Shown: one piece after another, positions 56,440-64,000 of the stretch
Layout of the letters: every line of letters begins with the position of its first letter
Position numbering within the stretch: the first letter of the stretch is position 1
Assembly: GCF_035083965.1 (NCBI RefSeq)
Contig: NC_089737.1
Location: forward strand, 16,159,529-16,223,528
Source: Branchiostoma lanceolatum
Taxonomy: Eukaryota > Chordata > Leptocardii > Amphioxiformes > Branchiostomatidae
Reading direction: 5' to 3'
Length of the DNA: 64,000 nucleotides
Translations under genes and position numbers: made by a program
The notes under the pieces: generated by a model
Databases searched by the model: none
What the model saw: the letters and a program-made list of their open reading frames with translations, nothing else
Told to the model about the DNA's origin: nothing

Positions 56440-56735
56440 CGGCTTTGCCACGGCTCGTGTTTTTTTTTGCCAAGCACACCGGTAGGTCACCCCAACTGTT
56501 CTCGATAAGTGTGTTGGGTTCTTTTACATACAGAGGCTTGAGGCTTACACCTGAAGCTCCCTCATACACTGGGCTGCCGGCTTTACGTCACCATCCAAAG
56601 TGACAAATGCTGTCCCTTACAACATGTCCGAGATCGAGAGTCGACCCTTAGGATCGAACCCAGGCCCTTAGGATCCACGGAATTTGATCCAGATGGCGAA
56701 GCAGCGGGGTTGCGTTACCGCCTGCACCTCAACTT
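56440..56735 (-). mobile_element. tRNA-derived SINE, minus strand
   Basis: On the - strand, GCAGGCGGTAACGCAACCCC and then GGGCCTGGGTTCGATCC look like A-box and B-box of a tRNA head. A body follows with TTCAGGTGTAAGCCTCAAGC and AAGAACCCAACACACTTATC. GGTAACGCAGGC occurs on both sides (56374). Confidence 0.7.
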
Positions 56736-56861
56736 TGACATATTCCCCACAATGCATTTCCTGTGCATGTGCAGTTACAATCATGAACTTCCTTATACTT
56801 CATCATACTTCCATATACTTCATATAAGTATACCACCTTATACATCCAGGTAATATGATAT

Positions 56862-57089
56862 GCCAAATAACAGTTACCCAACTAGTCTGTATAACGCAAA
56901 CTCCAGCTGTCCGGTGGCTTCTGTCCCCTCCTCCTGTTGGGCGGCTATGTGGTTACAGGGCGGCAAGCCGTTACAGGAGCTTGATTGAATTCAGGCTATT
57001 ACCCAAGCAACTGGATATGATTTTGAAAATCATATCCAGTTCCTTGTTTCCCAAATCATATCCAGTTGCTTGAGTAACTGTTATTTGGC
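56862..57089. mobile_element. MITE with GCCAAATAACAGTTAC ends
   Basis: GCCAAATAACAGTTACCCA at 56862 and GAGTAACTGTTATTTGGC at 57072-57089 are inverted. Inside, AACTGGATATGATTTTGAAA/ATCATATCCAGTT makes a further hairpin. Confidence 0.8.
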
Positions 57090-58595
57090 GTGTATATCCC
57101 TATACCTCCCCACCCTATGTAGAGGTGGGCTACAGTTGTGGGTACTCTACCGTTAGTTTAGCTGATTGTGGTGCAATTCCTACTTCTGCAAGACGCCCCA
57201 AACAAATTTCACGCTCCAAAATAAGCCTTTCATCACGAATATGTACAATACATGCCCATCTCCTTCGTATAGAGTTTCCTAATTTACTAAGAACCACTCA
57301 AAATTAATGCAGGATACAAGATTAATACATAAAACAACAGCTAATAGATATATATCTTATAATTTCATTCATTTAAAAATAACAGCTAATATAACAGTAT
57401 AGTTCGAGCACTTTCCTACCAAGGGGTACAAGGGTCGGGGGACTGTACCATTGCAGCAAAGTAGGGGTGAGATTACAACTCGACACTGATTCTTCCCATA
57501 TTTACAACTGGTAATTTCTCACAATGTTTCCCATTCAAAAAGTTCATTTTTTACTGTTATTTCTGTGCTGCAAAGAAGTCCCCTTTGCTGTAGTGTTGCC
57601 AGGGTGATTGTTGCCATGGAAACATGTCAAACACCCAAATATGGAGTTGATGTTTTCAAAGAGCTGTCATTGAAGATGTATTTGAAAACAAAGGTTGTAC
57701 TTAAGTTTGATTGCATAAAATCACAGAATGAAAAGCCCTCAAATTAGTTCAGATGTTTTGATTTCTTGTCTAACAAACAGCAACTTTGCGCAAACAAATG
57801 TGTCTTAAACAAGTCCATATGTGAAAAGTTTGACCCCTCTTTTTCCAACGTCACCGCTAGAGCCACAATTCTGCTGGAAAACTGTGAATTTAGGATAGAA
57901 AAAAAAACAACTGACGATTAGAAATTACACACGTAGAACACAACTGCAGTTTCAGGTAAGACAGGACAAGAACTGAGGAAAAGTTAGGACATTTGAGCTG
58001 AATTATCAGACATCTAACCGTTGTCAGCTACAACACTAATACTGTATGTACTCTACAAGGACTTTCACAGTTTCTGCCATTTTGAAGAACACCTTTTGTT
58101 GCTTTATTTTAGTGCTGCAGGTGTTCCACTATACCCCTTGCGTCACAACTACCAGTTTTTAAGCAAGGAATTCAATGGAAATCCCACATCATTTGAAAAA
58201 CGAATTAAACAACAACAAAAACGTGTCCAAAAAGTGGTAGAAAAAAGGTGAAGCTGTGCATTTCCTTCAATATTGAATAAAAGTTTGACTTGACTCTGAG
58301 TTTGACCCCTTGTACGTTCCGAGGAAAGTGCTCATCCACTCCTATGAGGTTGGATATTCAAATGACAGCATTTTTTTACACAGAAAAACTCAATAAAAGA
58401 AGGGGAATCAAACAGACACAGAAAGGAAATATGACAAACAAACTCTTCAAATTAACCTGCGACAATTCTGTACATAGCTAACATTCTCCCCAATTTTGGA
58501 GTATTGGAAGGATGAAAATTACTGTATAACATATGACGACATCCCCCCTACTGTAAAGTCTAAGCGCCCGATGCGAGCCTGCCGGTTGGCCGCGG

Positions 58596-59558
58596 CTACT
58601 GTGGAACGTCCCATATCTCTGAGAGGAGGGGTGGGATCTTGTGGTTCTCGACCTTGAGCGCCAGGAGCTGCTCGCAGTGCGTGTTGTTGATGGCGCGAAG
58701 GTCGGTCAGCTTCATCAGGATGCGGGGAAGGAGGAGGCGGTCCGACGGCATCGTCGTCTTGATGTACGCCTGCAGCGTCTCGAGGAACACCTCCTGCATC
58801 TTCTCCACCGTCTTGTGGTCACTCACGTCCGCTCGGTCTGGGGAGGGGGGCAAGATGTCTTAGTAAAACACTTGAAAGATGTCTTAAGGAACAGCATCTG
58901 TTTGCACAGTCTAAAGTCCATATTTCAAAGTTATTACAAAGTCCACAGTCCACATTTCCAGTTCCGCACCTTGAGAAAAAAAGCATTGTTTCTTGTGACC
59001 CTATTTTTGCATCAACATTCAAATTTTCAGACATTCTTAAGTTAAAAAGAAAAAGCAGAAAAACACATGCATTAATACGTAATACACAGCCACCTATATC
59101 TAACTACATATGCCTGATTTTCTAGCTTGTTTTTCTTTCTTAATTTTCCAGTGAACGAAAACATGTCTTGCCATTTTGATCATGTAAATTGATCAATCAT
59201 GCATTATTGCACAATTTGTCTGGATAGCTACAGCTGGGGTGCAGTTCCCCATCCATCCACATGGTGGCACTGCTGCATGGTTAACTACCCAGCCAAGGCC
59301 CCCTAGCACCCACCTGGGGAGAGCACAATGATGGAGGCCAGGATTGCATAAGCGGTGTCATCGATGTGGACATTCCTGATTCTCTTGGAGAAATCGTACA
59401 TCGGATTTACCAGTTCTGTCAAGCCTGCAGGGGGCAAAGGGCATAGGTCAATCAAGGCCCCCTTGACCTTGTGTGTGGGTGTGTGGGTGTGGGTCTGTGT
59501 GTGTGTGACTGTGTGTGTGTGTGTGACTGTATGTGCCTGTGTGTGTGTTTGTGTGCGT

Positions 59559-59603
<45 letters not shown>

Positions 59604-61611
59604 TGTATGTGTGTGTGTGTGTGTCTGTGTGTGCTTGAGCATTAGTTAAATGTGCTTAAGAATATGATATTTAATGTTCACTGTGTTTATCAATAAGAGT
59701 TTTCATTACCTGCGTGTTTGAAGTTATGTCTGCTGTAGGGCAGCCCGTTCCAGAAGTACAACATGTCCATTTTCTCATCGTATCTCCTGGCAACGTCCAG
59801 AACAAGAATCTGTAGAACAGAACAGAACAGAATGTAGAACACTTGTTAGCTGCAGTACATTTACAAACAGCTAGGTGGTGTGTATGCATGTTCCAAAAAC
59901 ATGTCCATTTTCTCGTCGTATCTCAAGGCAACGTCCAGAACAAGAATCTGCAGAACAGAATAGAACAGAATGTAGAACACTTGTTAGCTGCAGTACATTT
60001 ACAAACAGCTAGGCAGTGTGCATGCCTATTCCAAAAATACAACATGTCTATTTTCTTGTTGTATCTCCTAGCAATATCAAGGAAAATGTAGAGCTAAAAC
60101 ACTGGATTCTCATACCTAAAAAATGAATTTGGATTCATACCCAGAACTTTTAGATTCTGGGTTCGATTGTGCCAATGATGTGCTATTGGGAAACATCCTC
60201 AACACCTGTTTCCTTGCTGTTCAAAACTGGTGTGTTACACCCAAAGACAGTTAACCGCTTATTTATCTATTAATTTGTAAATCTTTAGGGAGGTCCCTTC
60301 AGTTAACTGATTTCCAAGGGGGCCCTTACAAAGATCATAGGAAACAAACAAAGACACGAGTGCGTTTCCTGACCTCAATGGCGGATGACTTGAGGAGCAC
60401 GAACAATTAAAGAAATGAGAACGTTTCCTCACCTCCATATTTTTCCCCTGGTAAACAATAAAACAAACAAACAAACCTCGATGGCGGATGACTTGAGGAG
60501 CACGATCTGGTCCTCGCGCGTGAGTCTGAGGAACCCGGGGATCCTCTTGGAGAACTCGACGATGGCCTGGACACCCAGGATGGTCAGGTCCGTGAAGTGG
60601 GAGAACCTCGCTTCGGCCGCCTCCTTCGACTGGTCGGAGTCGTTCGGCCAGGGCTGGGGGGGCGACAAACAAAACACTGTAGTCACAATCATTTAGCTAC
60701 CATCACATCCATGCACACACGCGTAACCCTAACCCTACACAGCCTCCTTCGACTGGCCAAAGTCGCTCGGCCATGGCTGGGTGGGAAAGAAATGGAGCTA
60801 TAAAACACTGCATCGTCTGGCTGCCATCATTCACATCCATGAACACACGGGTAACCCTAACCCTGAGCTGCTGCCTCCTTCGATTGGTCAGAGTCGTTCG
60901 GCCATGGCTGGAAGGGAAACACTTGCAGCAAGATGCGCAAAAGTTAGGTGAGAGAGGTTGTTCAGTGTAATATAACCAGCTGCTGCTGCGCCTCATGCCT
61001 GCAACGCTGGTGTGTTACGCTGAAGGGCGATTATACTACACAGATACGTCAAAGGTGCCAGTACTCACCGTGACCTTTTCCACGTCCTCCTTACTGGGGT
61101 GTAGGACCTCCTGAACTACCACACTCCCCCCGTCCCCCCCGTACTACTCACCGTGGCCTTTTCCACGTCCTCCTTACTGTGGTGTAGGACCTCCTGAACA
61201 ACCACACTCCCCCCGCCCCTCCCGTACTACTCACCGTGACTTTTTCAACGTCCTCCTTACTCGGGTGCAGGACCTCCCTCTGCGCCTTCAGCAGCTGTTC
61301 CACAATGTCCGACTGCTCCGGCGACATTTTCGCGGGAAGCGTGGGTGTGGCGGCCGCGGCGGGCGACACGGGGTCGGTGCTCTGTCTGCGGAGCCGCTTC
61401 GCCTTGATCTGATCCTCCGACAACAAACCTGACGAAATAACATTTCTGTAAATTTCTTCTTTTACTCATTATTCTGAATTTCTCCATGATTCCTGCTATG
61501 CATTTGCCTACCCGAATGTACTTGCTGTACCAAACTGGTGCGTTATGCCTTGAGGCGGTTTTGTTCAGTGTACATGTATGTTTGGACCACAGGAGCTGCA
61601 AAGTACTTGTA

Positions 61612-61648
<37 letters not shown>

Positions 61649-62966
61649 ATATTGTTAAGCTAATTGTGAAACTCAACTCCACCGATTACGCTACACAAAG
61701 AAAAACAACAACAGAAATAAACAAAACAAACAAACGAACGCTCCTGACTCACATTCCTCGAGCATGCCGACCTCCCGGCACTTCCTCAGGCGACACTCCT
61801 GACACTTCCGCCTCATGTACATGTCCATCTCGCACTTCCCGCCGTACTTACACTTGTACGCAGCGTTCTTTGTGATGCTGCGGCGGAAAAACCCTGGAGA
61901 ACAATAAAGGTCAAAGGTCAAGGTCACAGATAAGGGCGCTACATGTCCATCTCGCACTTTCCCCCGTACTTACACTTGTACGCCGCGTTCTTCGTGATGC
62001 TGCGACGGAAAAACCCTGGAGAACAATAAAGGTCAAAGGTCAAGGTCACAGATAAGGGCGCTACATGTCCATCTCGCACTTCCCGCCGTACTTACACTTG
62101 TACGCCGCGTTCTTCGTGATGCTGCGGCGGAAAAACCCTGCAGAACAATAAAGGTCAAAGGTCAAGGTCACAGGTAAGGGCGCTACATGTCCATCTCCCA
62201 CTTCCCGCCGTACTTACACTTGTACGCCGCGTTCTTCGTGATGCTGCGACGGAAAAACCCTGAAGAACAAGGCACAAAGGTCAAGGGTTAAGGAAACAAA
62301 GGTCTAAGGGCAAAGGTTAAGGTCGTTGCACTTCCCCTTACATACACCTGTACACTGTTTGTGAGAAACATGAAAAGGGGATAATGTCCTACACAGTTCA
62401 AGGGTTAAGGACACAAAGGTAAAAGGTTGAGGTCGGTACATCCATATTTCTCTTCCTGCCATACAAATGGACTGTAGAAGCATTGTTTATTACAGTAGTG
62501 ATACCCTAACCAGTAAACATTGGTTTGATACCCACAAATAATAGATACCAATATCATATTTCATATTTTGGGACATTGTGGTGATACCCTAAAACGCTCA
62601 TCTTTTCATTCCTCGCAGCTGAGAACATTTTTTTGATACCTCACGACTAAATATTGGTTTAATATCAAACATTGGTTTGATACCTTAACAAATACATGTG
62701 TACTCTCCTAACGATATTTCAAGAACGTTGTAGTGATACCCTACAGCACTCACCCTTGCATCCCTCGCAGCTGAGAACGTTGTAGTGATACCCGGACGCC
62801 CGGTCGCCGCAGACGCGACATAGTTCGGGCTCGGTCAGTCTGGGCGCGGGACCCTTCTTCCGCTTGACGGGGATATTCTCGAAGCTGCCGTTGCAGTCCT
62901 GCGCGGCGACCAGCAGCGCGCCCGGGTCGCCCTTTATCGTGCTGTGCACCGGCTCCGGTAACGACA
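58596..62966 (-). CDS. LXR: LXR-like nuclear receptor (NR1H group), 5' end not found
   Basis: Exons in transcription order: 62966-62754, 61893-61753, 61428-61235, 60653-60477, 59809-59710, 59424-59314, 58837-58596. Phases agree, giving about 392 residues to TAG. The DNA-binding domain has RKKGPAP just before the first zinc finger ([16 protein letters not shown]), P-box CEGCKG split by an intron, and the second finger ([20 protein letters not shown]). The hinge starts CLLSEDQI. The ligand-binding domain has [36 protein letters not shown], and AF-2 helix [10 protein letters not shown]. LXRs are oxysterol sensors that act with RXR on sterol and lipid genes. The first seen codon is split (xTG), so it may be the start or continue from an earlier exon. 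EcR/FXR-type relatives are the alternative; RKKGPAP and LSEDQI favour LXR. Confidence 0.88.
59460..59640. repeat. (GT)n microsatellite in LXR intron
   Basis: Interrupted GT repeats fill about 170 bases and create spurious open frames on both strands. Confidence 0.95.
59880..60080 (-). repeat. Partial copies of LXR exon 59809-59710
   Basis: ATGTCCATTTTCTCGTCGTA with CAACGTCCAGAACAAGAATC and an acceptor-like CTGCAG border at 59900-59955 repeats the 5' part of the true exon. A third, more diverged copy lies at 60043-60075. Confidence 0.85.
60366..60403 (-). repeat. Partial copy of the 3' edge of LXR exon 60653-60477
   Basis: GACCTCAATGGCGGATGACT then TGAGGAGCACGA duplicates the exon's donor edge (60474-60507). 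The following sequence up to 60445 is also partly repeated. Confidence 0.8.
60738..60925 (-). repeat. Two partial copies of the 5' edge of LXR exon 60653-60477
   Basis: CCTCCTTCGACTGGCCAAAG with TCGCTCGGCCATGGCTGGG (60741-60783) and CCTCCTTCGATTGGTCAGAG with TCGTTCGGCCATGGCTGG (60875-60912) copy the acceptor edge of the true exon. Confidence 0.85.
61062..61200 (-). repeat. Two copies of the 3' edge of LXR exon 61428-61235
   Basis: ACTCACCGTGACCTTTTCCA with CGTCCTCCTTACTGGGGTG (61063) and its sister at 61147 repeat the donor and last codons of the true exon, with a unit of about 83 bases. Confidence 0.88.
61619..61650. repeat. (CAT)n microsatellite
   Basis: About ten CAT/TCA triplets in a row. 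Confidence 0.9.
61930..62275 (-). repeat. Three partial copies of the second zinc-finger exon of LXR
   Basis: The acceptor and first about 75 bases of exon 61893-61753 (coding [20 protein letters not shown]) plus adjoining intron (CAATAAAGGTCAAAGGTCAAGG) recur in units of about 121 bases at 61940, 62061 and 62182. Each copy ends in intron sequence instead of the rest of the finger, so it cannot replace the exon. Confidence 0.92.
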
Positions 62967-63054
62967 CTGCAGCGGGGAAGAAAAACGCTCTTCGTCAGTA
63001 ATCAGGAACAGCAACAATCTGTCCACATACGTTGGAAAATGAAAAGAAACTGGA

Positions 63055-63500
63055 TAGAATTTGGGTCCCCCTTTATCGTGCTGTGCACCGGCTCCGGTAA
63101 CGACACTACAGCGGGAAGAATAGTGAAATTTAGTGAAAGTGATCATGATCTAGAAGCAGGCTGTTAGCTAGCATGGCGTCTTCTAGATGCCCTACACTAA
63201 GAAATTTAGCGAAAGTGATTTCGAACAAGTTTAGCTCACTGAAGAGCTGCCAATCTTCCACTGGTCGTGACAGGGAAGACAGACGCTATGTACCGGCTCC
63301 GGTAACGAAACTAAAGCGGGGAAGAAAAACGCTCTTCGTCAGTAATCAGGAACAGCAACAATCTGTCCACATACATGTACATTGATGAAGATTAGATATC
63401 AAGATACGCAAGGTAAGTTACTTAAGAAACTGGATAGAATTTGGGTCCCCCTTTATCGTGCTGTGCACCGGCTCCGGTAACGACACTGCAGCAGGGGGGA
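63055..63500 (-). repeat. Three partial copies of the 5' edge of LXR exon 62966-62754
   Basis: CCCTTTATCGTGCTGTGCAC with CGGCTCCGGTAACGACACT and the acceptor region recur at 63068 and 63449. A shorter copy (ACCGGCTCCGGTAACGAAAC) lies at 63292, with flanking CGCTCTTCGTCAGTAATCAGG also duplicated. Confidence 0.88.
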
Positions 63501-64000
63501 AGAAGGGAAATTTAGTGAAAGTGATCCCAAAGCAGGCTATTAGCTTAGCAGAGCGTCGCCCTACACTGAGAAAGCTAAGAAATTAGAGGCCCTCCTATTT
63601 CAGGGGACACAAGAGTATCCACAAACAATCGGATTTAGTTCATTTTAAAACAAGAAACTGATCATTATAATAGTCTGAAGTCTGGAGATTACTAGAACCA
63701 TCCTTTTTGCACAGTGCTTTCCTCATACTGAAATACAGATGGAGCATAAATCTCTGACAACACAAGATCAGTCCAATCTTTAACTCACACTAGTGGAAGC
63801 TGGGGCTGTACATGTTTGACACAAGATGCATTGTAATGATACAAGCACCGCAGCACAAGACAGTCTTCTCATGAAGCTACAATTATTGTTTCTGAAAGGC
63901 AGAAATTTAAACTCAACTCCCGTTGTTCTTTCTTGTTTCGACCTGTTTTATTTCATTAACAGATACATAGATTCCTGGAAAAACACACACCCTCCGGCTA
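63501..64000. other. Window end, probable LXR upstream intron
   Basis: No exon is recognised. A - strand TTTTTCCAG at 63976-63984 is an acceptor-like word, but nothing coding can be supported behind it. Confidence 0.3.

Larger units (their letters stand above)
54985..58595. other. Intergenic region between parvin and the LXR-like gene
   Basis: Parvin's 5' end and promoter lie at 54985-55100. I recognise no gene from 55100 to 58595. Contents are a SINE (56440-56735), a MITE (56862-57089) and ordinary AT-rich sequence. The LXR 3'-UTR must lie just below 58596. Confidence 0.5.

Noticed and set aside
59355-59645. Cysteine/valine-rich frame
   Set aside because: Read from a (GT)n microsatellite.
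61257-61682. 141-aa - strand frame with an Asp run
   Set aside because: It crosses the LXR exon in the wrong frame and a (CAT)n repeat.

Overview
The window looks like intron-rich invertebrate chordate DNA, most likely from a cephalochordate (amphioxus, Branchiostoma type). The basis is single parvin and LXR-type nuclear receptor genes with chordate-like exon structure, expanded families of leucine-rich-repeat (LRR) receptors and tetratricopeptide-repeat (TPR) proteins, and many small foldback (MITE-like) and tRNA-derived repeats. The species call is inference; no database was searched.

Layout. 1-44 kb is an accessory, gene-duplicated region on the + strand. It holds the tail end of one LRR receptor (2-190), a complete LRR receptor LRR1 (4583-6454), a small CD225/IFITM-like (dispanin) gene (core exons 10241-11732), a 2.6 kb minisatellite that begins at that gene's stop codon (11706-14355), a large nucleotidyltransferase-TPR protein gene NTPR1 (17851-25327, frameshifted near its 3' end), two more LRR receptors LRR2 (30185-31255) and LRR3 (33606-34775), and a second, intact NTPR2 (37362-43135). 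Each LRR or NTPR gene is preceded by a related promoter and non-coding leader exon ending in a splice donor; the coding exon starts a few bases after the acceptor (LRR) or with a short second exon (NTPR). 44.7-63 kb is a conserved region on the - strand with two genes I could model exon by exon: parvin (12 exons, 362 aa, 54984 to 44710) and an LXR-like nuclear receptor (7 exons seen, 62966 to 58596, 5' end outside the window or not found).

How the genes may work together. The LRR proteins have a signal peptide, LRRNT, 8-9 LRRs, LRRCT, stalk and membrane segment. Their cytoplasmic tails differ: some keep a VVYSNI tyrosine motif, while others have lost it by a stop codon or lack it. The NTPR proteins join an N-terminal helical region, a GS...DxE nucleotidyltransferase-like domain and about 19-26 TPR units, and NTPR2 ends in CCVC, a possible prenylation signal. 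The two unrelated coding families share about 0.8-1.5 kb of duplicated upstream DNA with STAT-like (TTCNNNGAA) and NF-kB-like (GGGGACTTCC) words. This suggests a co-regulated receptor/effector cluster, plausibly in innate immunity, with an IFITM-like gene embedded in it. That functional link is a hypothesis, not something the sequence proves.

Two unusual processes are visible. First, the CD225 gene seems to take its stop codon from the terminal inverted repeat of a small transposon, and the joint unit was then amplified into the minisatellite. Second, the LXR gene, and to a lesser extent parvin, carries tandem copies of exon edges including their splice sites.
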